A stretch of DNA of 64,000 bases from Larix kaempferi (GCA_027924585.1 BSBM01002059.1:248001-312000), one strand, 5' to 3'; counted from the first letter of the stretch, positions 41,145 through 54,519 are shown. Notes: generated from the letters alone by a model not told the origin. Program-made: numbers and translations.

Positions 41145-43919
41145 GGGCTCTTAGCCCAAGGAGGATCATGATCAGTGAGACGGGAAAGGAGAGCACAGCT
41201 CATGCTTCCAAGAATAGGATGAGAAATATAGGAAAGGGAGTGTGCCCTTCATATAATGTCACAGCGACACTTGAGGTCCTTTTCAATGTTGCCAATAATA
41301 GGATGTAACTAGCATTAAGAAGACTTCCCTCATGCTTGATATGTAACTCCTCACTACTACATCCTCACGTTATTGCCTACAATAGTGTATAACTGCCCCT
41401 TTAAGTTTCCTTCATGCTGCTACCCAGATTAGTTTGTAATTGCTCCAATGTTGGCGACTGACGTAAAGACTTCATTCTACGGCTGCAGATAATGTAGAGG
41501 ATGATGAACAAGTGTGTTTTGAGGCGGAGAAAGTTTGGGAGCTTAGGAATGCTCCGAGCTGAAGAAATGTATGACCATTTAGGTTCAATACATATCTCCC
41601 AATTGTCTTGGCAACGAAAAACCTCTTCCTCCAAGGATGCGACTTCATCACAGGCTTGAAAGAAGGTAGCTTTCCTTTGTTGGTAGCTCCGCTCTCCTTT
41701 TCCATTGCAATCGCTATACCACTACCAACAACTTGCATTATTGTTGTAGTAGGTGTAAAACACTACACTTATAGTACTTCTCGTCACTATATCTTGGCTT
41801 TGTTGGTGATCCTAATGTTTTTTTCTTAGCTTTTTAGGTTACTGAAAAAATGTTTTCACCTTGCTAGGAAAGCAGTGTGTGTCCTAACTCCTTGGAGATG
41901 CTTCATGGACATATGGATGGGTCGGTTTGGGTGGATTCTTGACCTTGGTTGGAGAAAAAGTGTGGCACTCTTAGCAAGAAGGTTGTTACCATGATCGACA
42001 TAATGACCGACCCATTGGGTGCACACAATGGGGGTGCCATCATGCCGATCAGGGGAACAACCTCCAAGCCAAGAGTGTCATGTTACCTCTCTAACGAAGG
42101 TCAAGCATCCCCCCAAACCAAGCCATGCATATGTCCGTAAAGGCACACAAAGGGGGATTCCAATTCTCAGTCATGGGAGGTAACTAGCTAGGAGGAGGAG
42201 TTTTGGGCACTTGGATGAGCATACTTAGCACTTGGAGATTAGGTCCATGTGATATATACCTTGGATGTTGGACACTTAACTTGAGGAAGCTTGGGATGAG
42301 GACAATGCTTCATGGACTTAACGATGGACATAGACACATTTGTGGAGGAGGATCATTCAAGCTTTCTGACCATATTGGCAAACATCAAAGTAGTATTTTG
42401 CATAGAGAGGACATTTTGCATAGAGATAGACGAGATCCTTGTGGGAGCATACTTATAGAGCGGAAGAGGGAGCATTGGACTATCTAATTATCGGAGAGTG
42501 CAGCATCTTGGAGGAGGGGCTTTGAGCCCAAGAAGGATCATGATTGGTGGGACGGGAAAGGAGAGCACACCTCATGCTTCCAAGAATAGAATGAGAAATA
42601 TAGGAAAAGGGAGTGTACCCTTCATAGAATGTCATAGCCACAAGTGAAGCCCTCTTTAATGTTGCCAAGACTAGGATGTAGCTACCATCAAGAAGTGTTC
42701 CCTAATGCTCCATATGTAACTGCTCACTACTCTATCCTCACGTGTTTGCCTACAATAGTGTATAACTTCCCCTTTAAGGTGCCTTCATGCTGCTGCCCAA
42801 AGTAGTTTGTAACTGCTCCAATGTCGGCGACTGAGCTAAAGACTTCATTCTAGGGACGGGGATAATGTAGAGGATGATGAACAAGTGTGTTTTCGGGTGG
42901 AGAAATCTGGAAGCTAAGGAATGCACTAAGCTGAAGAAAGATATGACAATTTAGGTTCAAGACATATCTTCCAAGTGTGTTGACAGCGAAGAAACTCCTC
43001 CTTAAAGGATCCAACTTCACCACAGGCTTGAAACAAGGTCGATCTGAGGGCAACATAAGAAACACCCCACAGAGCTACTCACCCTCCGTATTGCGGATAG
43101 ATGGTAGATATTGTGACTGCGACCTACGTCTAAAGTTCCAGTTACCACATAAAACGATAAAAACCGTCTTCTGAACCAGGGTTGTTGTCCTTTGAGACAG
43201 GGTTGAAGGTGGATGTTATTGTTGCCGAATATATCCTGAGATACATCAATGATCAGGCCTTTGCCATGGTTGCAACAAACCCAGGACTGATGTTCTTCAT
43301 GCTTAGATTGCACCCAAAATATTTTCGGTGGCTTGTAGAGAACAAATCCAAGGTAGCGAGTTAGGGAAGAGGGTGACTGGAGGAACCTCGCTCGTTATAT
43401 AAGTGTTGTTCTCTCATGAAAAACACTCCTCGGAATTGCCCAGACTTACCCTGAAATGCTTGATCATTGCCCATAATTAGAAGTGCTCAGTGTGAAGTTT
43501 TAGTTTTGTCTGATGAACTTTTAAATTGCCTATAATTCTCATTAACCTGTTGCTGTACATTTACAAGAACCCAAAGTAATCTCCAAAAAGGTCCATTGAA
43601 TTCTGTATCTTAGGTTTCAAAAGGATGTTGTGACTACTATTCAATACTACACGCTTGTAAATCATCTCCAAATCCTCTCGTAGGCCAGTGAAAACTTACA
43701 TCAGGATTCAAAACTGAAACATGATCCATACAATCAATGAGGGGGACAAGTGCTAGACTTGTGCACATGCCTCCAAAGTTGAATCTTCCATTAAAATGAG
43801 AGAAGGTTGGTTGCTATAATAGTTCAGAGTCTTTATCTTTTTTTTACATGGCTGATAAATTTTTCCTTTTGCCCTCAAATTAACTCAGATTTGAGGTCTG
43901 GGGTGTTCGATTGTTGTTT

Positions 43920-46900
43920 TATGTTCTGAAATGCAACTAGAAGTAAAGATAATAACTTTTCAGTGCTATTCAATGATAAAACCATACCTAGAATAACTGA
44001 TTATCATAGACTTGCATTTCTTGATAGAATTGGAGGATTTTCTGTTTATTATCAGCCTAGTGTCCTCTGTATTGATGGGTTGTGTATTTGTATAACACGT
44101 GATGCCTCCAAACATGTGATCAACTTAGTAGAGATGGGCTTGAATAAGTCTCATAAGTTTGGTGTTGCGAGGAATCACCTCCTGATATAGACTGCCAAAA
44201 ATATTTGAGAAAGGGACAACCTTAATCATGGAATAAACAATGATATCTCCGTATGTTCTTACAATATATCATACACTTGTAGATGAAGTGCTCCTATGTC
44301 TCAATCTCCACCAATTGACACAACTGGCATATCCTACCGAGATGTATATTGTGGTGTTAGAATGCCACAGCCCAGCAGTACCATGAGCCTACGCGATCGA
44401 TGGCATTTAATGTATAGTATCGAATCCTCATTCCTCTCAGAGAGGACATGTTGCGTAGAGCTATAGAGGATATCCTTGTGGGAGGAGACTTGTAGAGCGG
44501 AAGAGGGGGCATTGGACTGCCAACTTATCGGAGAGTGGAGCATATTGGAGGAGGGGCTCTTAGCCCAAGGAGGATCATGATCAGTGAGACGGGAAAGGAC
44601 TGCACAGAGAGGACATGTTGCATAGAGCTATAGAGGATATCCTTGTGGGAGGAGACTTTTAGAGCGGAAGAGGGGGCATTGGACTGCCAACTTATCGGAT
44701 AGTGGAGCATATTGGAGGAGGGGCTCTTAGCCCAAGGAGGATCATGATCAGTGAGACGGGAAAGGAGAGCACAGCTCATGCTTCCATGAATATGATGAGA
44801 AATATAGGAAAGGGAGTGTGCCCTTCATAGAATGTCATAGCGACAGGTGAGGTCCTTTTCAATGTTTCCAATAATAGGATGTAACTAGCATTAAGAAGAC
44901 TTCCCTCATGCTCGATATGTAACTCCTCACTACTACATCCTCACGTTATTGCCTACAATAGTGTATAACTGCCCCTTTAAGTTTCCTCCATGCTGCTGCC
45001 CAGAGTAGTTTGTAATTGCTCCAATGTTGGCGACTGAGGTAAAGACTTCATTCTACGACTGCAGATAATGTAGAGGATGATGAACAAGTGGGTTTTGAGG
45101 CGGAGAAAGTCTGGGAGCTTAGGAATGCTCCGAGCTAAAGAAATGTATGACCATTTAGGTTCAAGACATATCTCCCAATTGTCTTGGCAACGAAAAAACT
45201 TGTCCTTCAAGGATGCGACTTCACCACAGGATTTAAACAAGGTAGCTTTCCTTTGTTTGTAGCTCCGCTCTCCTTTTCCATTGCAATCGTTATACGACTA
45301 CCAACAACTTGCATTATTGTTGTAGTAGGTGTAAACCACTACACTTATAGTATTTCTCGTCACTATATCTTGGCGTTGTTGGTGAACCTAATGTTTTTTT
45401 CTTAGCTTTTTAGGTTACTGAAAAAATGTTTTCACCTTACTAGGAAAGCAGTGTGTGTCCTAACTCCTTAGAGATGCTTCATGGACATATGGATGGGTCG
45501 GTTTGGGTGGATTCTTGACCTTGGTTGGAGAGGTAGCGTGGCACTCTTAGCAAGAAGGTTGTTACCCTGATCGACATAATGACCGACCCATTGGGTGCAC
45601 ACAATGGGGGTGCCATCATGCCGATCAGGGTAACAACCTCCAAGCCAAGAGTGCCATGTTACCTCTCTAACCAAGGTCAAGCATCCACCCAAACCAAGCC
45701 ATGCATATGTCCGTAAAGGCACATAAAGGGGGATTCCAATTCTCAGTCATGGGAGGTAACTAGCTAGGAGGAGGAGTTTTGGGCACTTGGATGAGCATAC
45801 TTAGCCCTTGGAGATTAGGTCCATGTGATATATACCTTGGATGTTGGACACTTAACTTGAGGAAGCTTGGGATGAGGACAATGCTTTTTGGACTTAGCGA
45901 TGGACATAGACACATTTGTGGAGGAGGATCATTCAAGCTTTCTGACCATATTGGCATACATCAAAGTAGTATTTTGCATAGAGAGGACATTTTGCATAGA
46001 GCTAGAGGAGATCCTTGTGGGAGCATACTTATAGAGCGGAATAAAAAGGAGAGCACACCTCATTCTTCCAAGAATAGGATTAGAAATATAGGAAAGGGAG
46101 TGTGCCCTTCATAGAATGTCATAGCCACAAGTGAGGCCCTCTGTAATGTTGCCAAGAATAGGATGTAGCTACCATCAAGAAGAGTTCCCTGATACTCCAT
46201 ATGTAACTGCTCACTACTCTATCCTCACGTTTTTGCCTACAATAGTGTATAAATTCCGCTTTAAGGTGCCTTCATGCTACTGCCCAGAGTAGTTTGTAAC
46301 TCCTCCAATGTTGGCGCCTGAGCTAAAGACTTCATTCTAGGGACGGGGATAATGTAGAGGATGATGAACAAGTGTGTTTTCAAGTGGAGAAATCTGGAAG
46401 CTAAGGAATGCACTAAGCTGAAGAAAGATATGACTATTTAGGTTCAAGACATATTTTCCAAGTCTCTTGACAACGAAGAAACTCCTCCTTAAAGGATGCA
46501 ACTTCACCACAGGCTTGAAACAAGGTCGATCCGAGGGCAACATAAGAAACACCCCACAGAGCTATGCACCTTCCGTATTGCGGATAGATGGTAGATATTG
46601 TGACTGCGACCTCCCTCTAAACTTCCAGTTACCACATAAAACGATAAAAACCGCCTTCTAAAGCAGGGTTTCTGCCCTTTGAGACAGGGTTGAAGGTGGA
46701 TATTTTTGTTGCTGAATATATCCTGATACACATCAATGATCAGGCCTTTGCCATGGTTGCAACAAACCCAGGACTGATGTTCTTCATGCTTAGATTGCAC
46801 CCAAAATATTTTCGGTGGCTTGTAGAGAACGAATCCAAGGTAGCGAGTTAGGGAAGAGGGTGACTGGAGGAACCTTGCTCTGTACATAAGTGTTGTTCTC

Positions 46901-47406
46901 TCATGAAAAACACTCCTCCGAATTGCCCAGACTTACCCTGAAATGCTTGATCATTGCCCAGAATTAGAAGTGCTCAGTGTGAAGTTTTAGTTTTGTCTGA
47001 TGATCTTTTAAATTGCCTATAATTCTCATTAACCTGTTGCTGTACATTTACAAGAACCGAAAGTAATCTCCGAAAAGGTCCATTGAATTCTCTATCTTAG
47101 GTTTCAAAAGGATGTTGTGACTACTATTCAATACTACACGCTTGTAAATCATCTCCAAAACCTCTCGTAGGCCAGTGAAAACTCATATAAGGATTCCAAA
47201 ACCAAACCTGATCCATACAATCAATGAGGGTGACAAGTGCTAGACTTGTGCACATGCCTCCAAAGTTGAATCTTCCATTAAAATTAGAGAAGGTCGGTTG
47301 CTATAATAGTTCAGAGTCTTTATCTTTTTGTTACATGGCTGAGAAATTTTTCCTTTTGCCCTCAAATTAACGAAGATTTGAGGTCTGGGGTGTTCGATTG
47401 TTGTTT
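43920..47406 (+). repeat. Array unit U9, rearranged
   Basis: This is a 3487-bp copy. About 1.0 kb is lost at 44438-44440, where spacer (ATTCCTCTCA) joins the middle of half-unit A, so the A foldback is gone. The next 167 bp (44440-44606) are then repeated in tandem. In half-unit B about 110 bp are missing near 46042 (GCGGAATAAAAAGGAGAGCA). The TATA-like motif is mutated (TACATAAG, about 46885). The B foldback remains at 45482-45713. Confidence 0.9.
44440..44773 (+). repeat. 167-bp local tandem duplication in U9
   Basis: Two copies start at 44440 and 44607, both with GAGAGGACATGTTGC. The joint GGGAAAGGACTGCACAGAG at about 44591-44609 fuses the end of the segment to its own upstream edge. The duplication sits next to the 1.0-kb deletion in this unit, so one rearrangement may have made both. 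Confidence 0.85.
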
Positions 47407-48313
47407 TATGTTCTTAAATGCAACTAGAAGTAAAGATAATAACTTTTCAGTCCTATTCAATGATAAAACCATACCTAGAATAACTGATTATCATAGACTT
47501 GCATTTCTTGATAGAATTGGGGGATTTTCTGTTTATTATCAGCCTAGTGTCGTCTGTATTGATGGGTTGTGTATTTGTATAAAATTTGATGCCTCCAAAC
47601 ATGTGATCATCTTCGTAGAGATGGGCTTGAATAAGTCTCATAAGTTTGGTGTTGTGAGGAATCACCTCTCGATATAGACTGCCAAAAATCTTTGAGAAAG
47701 GGACAACCTTAATCATGGAATAAACAACGATATCTCCGTATGTTCTTACAATATATCATACACTTGGAGATGAAGTGCTCCTATGTCTCAATCTCCACCA
47801 ATTGACACAACTGGCATATCCTACCGAGATGTATATTGTGGTGTTAGAATGCCACATCGCAGCAGTACCATGAGCCTACGCGATCGATGGCATTTAATGT
47901 ATAGTATGGAATCCTCATTCCTCTGATGGGGCTTGAGGTCGTCTCTTCATTCCTTACTATTGCAATTCTTTACACTTTCAATGAAGAAGGCTTGAGGACT
48001 AACCTCTCCAACTTTAGTTTATCAATATGTGTCCATCCACTCATTTCCCCCACTTTTTAGTTGTTACTCTTGGTTTTCCCGTTTTTACACCAAGCTTCTT
48101 AACTTGCATATCCTACTGGTGTGTCCCACCCCAACTAGCTTTGGAACAAAAAGCATTTTATGCCCTACCTTTTGGTCATTTTTCTAACACTAGGTCTCCT
48201 TTGGTAGCTCCACTGTCCTTTTCCGTTACAATCATTGTACCACTACCAACAACTTGCATTATTGTTGTAATTGGTGTAAACCACTACACTGATGGCATTT
48301 CCCATCACAGTAT

Positions 48314-51300
48314 TGTTATCACATATATAGTAGCCGGGCTACCATACACTATTTTTCTGATTCCAGTACACTATTCAGCCAGTTCCCTTACATTTGAGAT
48401 GCTGAGATGAGCATCTATATTGGATCACTATCAGATTGTGGACAGCAGTTGTATTACCCATGTCATGACTGAGTCTCGGGACACTCAGAGAGATGACCGA
48501 TGTAGCCATTATACCGTTGGTACAGAGCAGTCAGTAGTGCCCAGAGTTACAGCGGCAGTTTCAGAGGACATATGATGGTACAGGTTGATGAGCATTCAGG
48601 TATATGACTCAGTAGGTATATCATTGTGTTATGGTTATATTGATTTTATACTTATTCTTATAGCATGTCTTAGCACTTAGTGTCATGATCTGGCGATCAT
48701 ATAGATATGTGGACCTGGTTGATTTTATTATATATATATATTATATTTGTCCCTACTCAGACTTCGAAGTTCGCTATTCATACTAATTGGTTTTACCCTC
48801 CTTAGGGAGAATAGAGGTGATCATTCCACCATACCTTGGCTTGCTAGTGTTGGCTCCATGATTCATTGTCTTCATCCATCCATGGCCTACCTTTTAGTTT
48901 ATCACCCTGACTTACTACTTGACTAGTGACATGGAGGATCTTTCCCCCACTGTAGCCTCTGTATTGGATGAGCTTCCCTGTTTATTGTGTCTCGGCTCTG
49001 AGTTGGTGACAAAACTTACCTATGGTGAGTTGGAGTTCCTTGTGAATTCCCCCTAGTCACTAAAGTTGTGTTGGCTAAACCTGAAGCTTTTAGTGCTGCC
49101 ATGAATACAAAATCTGGAAAAATGAAATCATATATCTTGTATGAAAAGCCCATTCATGCAATGTGTTTCTAAACACACATGAATGAAAGGCACGCCAAAT
49201 GAAAATGGCTATGAAAATGAAATGTTATATCTTTTGGAAAATAAATACCTAGGTAAACAAGTTGTCCATGACACACCTAGAAGTGTTCAGGTAAACAAGT
49301 GCCTTAAAAACACACCTGCAGCAGAAAGCCTAAAATGAATGTAAATCTATGCAATGTGTTTATAAACACACATAGATCAAGGCTATGGAAACTTCAGGCC
49401 CAAAAAGCAATGGAACTTAAATGCTATATCTAAACAATTGCTGGCCTTATTTGTATTATGGATTGTGCGCATCTGTGAAGGTGAATAAACCCTCTTTGAA
49501 CAACTCATCCATTTGTGAGAGACTGCCTTTCCCTGTGTTATTGCTCATTCAGTATATACTATGGTGTGTATTCCCTTTCCCTTTGCCAAAGTGTCACAAA
49601 GTTAAGTCAGTCAAGTCATCCCTTAGCCTAGCCAGTTATTTTAGCCTTCACCCTCACTAGCAAATTGATCACATCTATGAAGTGAGTATGATATTGAAAG
49701 TCTAGTCTGAGTAATAATAATAATTAATAACATTATATATTTGGATTTAGATCGCCAGTAATGATTACTTTGTGCTATAATTGTTATTTGAATAAGTTGT
49801 AGAGCATGCATTAACCTTGGACACTTTGCAGCAGCTTATGATGATGGTCTGAGTTATATTGGGTCATGTTGACTTGGTGAGGCCTAGTCTGACCATGGTC
49901 AACCAGAGGACATGAGATGGTTGGACCTTATGATGACATGGATAGATGATATATGGTCTATGTATACATACATGATGATTCTATGCAGCAGCTACAGGGT
50001 TATGATGATGATTCTTGGTTTACAGCAGTGTTTGGTCATTTACAGATTATTATTATTGGCCCTGTTCCGGTATATTGGATATATATTTTGATTATGCAGA
50101 GACTCATATGGTGTATGAGTACACATCTTGGATGGATTTGGACCTTTTGAGTCCAATGAGACAGTTTGTTTTCAGTTCCGGGCTTTACAGTGATGATTTT
50201 GCCTCAGTAGGCTGTCCTAGTGCAGTTTTGGCCTATCGGAGGCCCTGTCAGAGCAGATGTGATTTTTATCCGGTTGACCTAGGGCGCTGATGATGGAGGG
50301 GGTGGTCCAGCCACTTGTTTTTACCATATTACCCTCCTCTCGGACACACTGGTGCCCTCAACTTGATAGCGCAGGCACTCCAGGAGGCAGTTTGGGGCAG
50401 TTTCACGCTTCCCGAGGCATTTAAGGATAGGTAGAAATGGCTATTGAGGAAATCGATTTGGGCTACTGAGGCAATGTTATGGCATGGGATGATCAGTGAT
50501 GATAGATCGGGGTCCTCCACACCTTCTCCAGCAGTTTCAGCTTCATCGGGGCCCGCATCCATCATTTATGGCACTTTTTGAGGATTTCTGAGGTCTTTTT
50601 GAGGCCTACGATTTGACTATGGAGGCACGATTTGGTACATGGGTGATTATTTTATGATTATTGTGCTATGGGGATTGACCAAGGAGAAATAAAATTACCC
50701 CTTCGACCCACCATAAGCATCTTATTATATTTTGTCATCATGATTTGGTGGGATTCCCCTCTTCTAGGGCGATTTTGTCCACTCACATAATATTTTATTA
50801 GTGATCCATGTATTTTATTGTTGAGCTCATCTCAACCATTGATTAGACATTTGTATCTTTTAATCCTAGCCACTCATTCAAAAAGTGGTTAGGGTTTTGG
50901 TGCCTCTCCTTCCTATTTAAAGGAGAGAGCTTCTCATTGTAAGGGGTCTTTGTCTCTTGGATTATTGGTATAGAAAAACTTTCTTGTGGAAATTCTTGTG
51001 GTCTCCTTTGCATTTGGTGTTCTTAGATGGTGATTGGAAAGTCTATTGCAACCTAGCATTTGGAATTTGTGGTAAGATCTATCTATTTTGGAAATCATTG
51101 TCTTGTCTACAGGAGGGCGACTTCAACAAGGGCGATTTTGCAAGGCTTCTTCAAATCGACTTTCTTGGCATTCGCTTGTATCAGGGGGTTATCATTAGCA
51201 TCATTATGATCTATGCTTTCTTTCTGTTACTTCTGTTGTGGTATTAGTCTTATCTCTTGATTACATCAAATCTGATATTGTTGACGTTTGTTGTGTAGGA

Positions 51301-52871
51301 GAGAGGGTGCATTTGCTTCTTGGACCAAATCGATTGCATAGAAAACTACCTCAAAGCTTCTCAAATTGATCGGGTTTGCATAGATCATCATCATCAAGGC
51401 ATCTACAAGGTTACCCAGGTAAGATCCACAGGTTTGTTTCTCTTACCTTGATCCAATCCATTGACATAGCTCTTAAATTGATAAAACCCTAATTACTTCA
51501 AAACCCCCATTTTACATTTTCTCAGATCTACTTAGATCTAGCGGGTTGTTGGGCATAATATTGAAAACCCACCTCTATAGCATCCACGGCACCCCGGATC
51601 TACAGTTTGGTGAGGATTGGCCTCCGTTTGACCCCCTTCCCAAGCCAACTTAGCTCCTCCAAGCAAGGGCGCACTTGTTGGTGAGTGTGAGTTAACCTAG
51701 ATCTAGGTGGTGGGTAGTTGAGATCCCGCTTGATTCATAATCTACACATCAAATAACCTACCCCCAGATTGTCACTTTTCTGATTTATACCCTGTGGGCC
51801 CCATTCCACATTTTAAGGGATTTAATCCCCATTTTGGACCACTTGGTATATTTAAACTCAGATCTAGTAAGATCTAGCCTCAGATTGCCGTGAGATTATA
51901 GATCCACACTCCTACTTGACTAACCTACCCAGATCTAAAGTTTGGATGTCATCGGACTTGTCTTGACCCACTTAACCCCACTTTTAGGCCTCCTTGGGTA
52001 AAGTCGCACCACCTTGGAGAAGTGAGTTGACTCACTTCTAGGACGTGGGTACTTGAGATTTTTGGAGATTTGGAATGGGAATAATTCAAAACCTAGGTCT
52101 AGTGTGTTTTCTTGTCAAATCTTGCCTTGGGGATAGCATTCCTTATTTTAAGGGATTGTGGTCCACTTTGGTCAAACCTAGATCTAGACCTATTCATCCA
52201 TCAAGACCTTAATTGCCCACTTGTCTCATGCAATAGGAGTCCTTAACCACAAGTCAACCCTACTTTGACTCCATAATCCCAATTCCCAAGGCACTGGTTT
52301 CTCTCCAAGTCAATTCGACCTTCCTAGATTGTTGGATTAACTTGTGGTTTAAACCTTTGCATGGTGAACCAAACCCTTGAAGCCATCATGTATCATGGTC
52401 AAGCTTGTCACTTGTACTAGTTAGCCCCAATTTAACCCCTAGACTACCCTGCATTGGACACGGTTCCCAAGGCAGTGGATTTTCCAACATTGAACTAGTA
52501 CTCTTATCCTGGACCTTATCTTTAATTATTGTAAGTCACTCTCACATAACCTATGAACCAAAGCTACACTCTTTGAACCCCTCACTTGTCTTGTGACTCC
52601 ATCCTATGGTCTAGGATAAACCATACACCTAACTTCACTTAGAAATACTCTGATTTGGTGTCTTGGTTTTGATCTCTCCTGTCGGGAGTAGATCGGGTCT
52701 CCCTCTTTGTTGTCTGGGCTAGATAACATAAAGTGAAGGTTGCCTCGACTGGCGTGACAACCATATATTGGAGGTCGAGGTGATCGTGGTTGCACCTTTT
52801 AAGTTGCCCTTCCCTATTGCCATCCATGACTGGATATATCCATAGGGGTAACTACAACTTAGGTGATAACA
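48314..52871 (+). mobile_element. Solo LTR 3 of the giant-LTR family
   Basis: This 4558-bp insertion begins TGTTATCACA and ends GGTGATAACA, flanked by AGTAT at 48309-48313 and 52872-52876. Over the first few hundred bases it aligns with the reverse complement of the element at 16789-21326 with only scattered substitutions, so the two are one subfamily in opposite orientations. A TATA-like TATTTAA at 50914-50920 lies 2.6 kb in, followed by CTTCTCATTGTAAGG. The open frame at 50957-51247 has no recognisable domain and sits in the expected R/U5 region. No internal direct repeats and no gag or pol are seen. Confidence 0.8.
50914..50920 (+). promoter_or_regulatory. TATA-like box of solo LTR 3
   Basis: TATTTAA in CCTATTTAAAGGAGAG, with CATTGTAAGG about 15 bases downstream. 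It occupies the same relative position as in the other two copies and suggests transcription from about 50945 rightward. Confidence 0.5.
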
Positions 52872-53786
52872 AGTATCATGGCTTTGTTGGTAATCCTAAT
52901 GTTTTTTTCTTAGCTTTTTAGGTTACTCCAAAAGTGTTTTCACCTTGCCCGGAGAGCAATGTGTGTCCCAGCTTGTTGGAGATGCTTCGTGGACATATGG
53001 ATTGCTCAGTTTGGGTAGATGCTTGACCTTGGTTAGAGAGGGAGCACGACACTCTTATCAAGGAGGTTGTTACCCCTGATCGGCATAATGATTGACCCGT
53101 TGGGTGCACACATTGGGGGAGTCATCATGCCGATCAAGGTAACATCCTTCTAGCTAAGAGTGCCATGCTACCTCTGTAATAGAGGTCAAGTATCCACCCA
53201 AAGCAAGCCATGCATATGTCCATGAAGACACACTAAGGGGTATTGCAATTCTTGGTCATGTGAGGTAGGTAGCGAGGAGGAGGGGGGTTTTGGGCACACA
53301 GAGCGGTTTTGGGCACTTGGATGAGGACACTTAGCCCTTGGAGATTCTTTCCATGTGATATATAACTTGGATGTTAGACACTTAACTGGAGGAAGGTTGG
53401 GATGAGGACCATGCTTCATGGACTTAGTGATGGACCCAGACGCATTTGTGGTGGAGGAGCGTTCAAGCTTTGTGACCATATTGGCAAACATCAAAGTAGT
53501 ATTGTGCACAGAGAGGACATGTTGCATAGAGCTAGAGGATATCCTTGTGGGAGGAGACTTGTAGAGCGGAAGAGGGGGCATTGGACTGCCAACTTATCAG
53601 AGAGTGGAGCATATTGGAGGAGGGGCTCTTAGCCAAAGGAGGATCATGATCAGTGAGACGGGAAAGGAGAGCACAGCTCATGCTTCCAAGAATAGGATGA
53701 GAAATATAGGAAAGGTAGTGTGCCCTTCATAGAATGTCATAGCGATAGGTGAGGTCCTTTTCAATGTTGCTAATAATAGGATGTAA

Positions 53787-54519
53787 CTACACTTATGGCA
53801 TTTCCCATCACAATATCATGTCTTTGTTGGTAATCCTAATGTACAATATCATGGCTTTGTTGGTAATCCTAATGTTTTTTACTTAGCTTTTTAGGTTACT
53901 CCAAAAGTGTTTTCACCTTGCTAGGAGAGCAATTTGTGTCCTAGCCCCTCGGAGATGCTTCGTGGACATATGGATGGCTCGGTTTGGGTGGATGGTTGAC
54001 CTTGGTTAGAGAGGGAGCGCGGCACTCTTAGCTAGGAGGTTGTTACCCTGATCGACATAATGATCGACCTGTTGGGTGCACACATTGGGGGAGTCATCAT
54101 TGCTATCAATGTAACATCCTTCTAGCTAAGAGTGCCATGCTACCTCTGTAACAGAGGTCAAGTATCCACCCAAACCAAGCCATGCATATGTCCATGAAGA
54201 CACACTAAGGGGTATTCCAATTCTCGGTTACGTGAGGTAACTAGCTAGGAGGAGGGGGGTTTTGGGCACAAGGAGCGGTTTTCGGCCCTTGGATGAGGAC
54301 AGTTAGCCCTTGGAGATTAGGTCCATGTGATATATAACTTGGATGTTAGACACTTAACTAGAGGAAGCTTGGGATGAGGACCATGCTTCATGGAATTAGC
54401 TATGTACCTAGACACATTTGTGGTGGAGGAGCGTTCAAGCATTGTGACCATATTGACAAACATCAAAGTAGTATTGCGCACATAGAGGACATGTTGCATA
54501 GAGCTAGAGGATATCCTAG
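53787..54519 (+). repeat. Diverged extra half-unit A at the array edge
   Basis: This is a second A half-unit following that of U10, clearly more diverged than the array copies. It begins with a 33-bp local duplication (CAATATCATG at 53811 and 53844). Its foldback (53963-54194) has GGCACTCTTAGCTAG in the left arm, which pairs better with the right arm than array A copies do, so it may be closer to the ancestral form. It ends abruptly after GAGCTAGAGGATATCCTA near 54519. Confidence 0.8.

Larger units (their letters stand above)
35033..43919 (+). repeat. Array unit U8, split by solo LTR 2
   Basis: Unit sequence runs over 35033-36683 and resumes at 41145-43919. The 4461-bp insertion lies in half-unit A with a GGGCT target duplication. 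Without it the unit is about 4421 bp, the longest of the set. Foldbacks are at 36045-36276 and 41906-42137. Confidence 0.9.
1..53786 (+). repeat. Macrosatellite: tandem array of ten ~4.4-kb higher-order units
   Basis: Ten head-to-tail copies of one unit fill this region once three later insertions are removed. The same phase point (TATGTTCTGAAATGCAACTA, or a one-base variant) recurs at 1, 4334, 8737, 12938, 21865, 26229, 30630, 35033, 43920 and 47407. Unit lengths without insertions are about 4333, 4403, 4201, 4384, 4364, 4401, 4403, 4421 and 3487, and the last unit is broken. Copies differ by scattered substitutions and a few indels. Each full unit holds two related half-units (A and B) inside an unrelated spacer. 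All units face the same way, which fits growth by unequal crossing-over. No function can be assigned. It could be a heterochromatic or pericentromeric satellite, or an amplified fragment of an old mobile element. Confidence 0.95.
47407..53786 (+). repeat. Array unit U10, truncated and split by solo LTR 3
   Basis: Spacer and the start of half-unit A occupy 47407-48313. A resumes at 52872 after solo LTR 3 and continues to about 53786. There, at GGATGTAACTACACTTATGG, the sequence jumps back to the start of another A half-unit, so U10 has no B half. An extra 11 bp (GAGGTCGTCTC region) is present near 47935. The A foldback is at 52990-53222. Confidence 0.85.

Noticed and set aside
50957-51247. 96-codon frame in solo LTR 3
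   Set aside because: It lies just downstream of the LTR TATA box in expected untranslated R/U5 sequence. The inverted relative at 16789-21326 does not keep a comparable frame.
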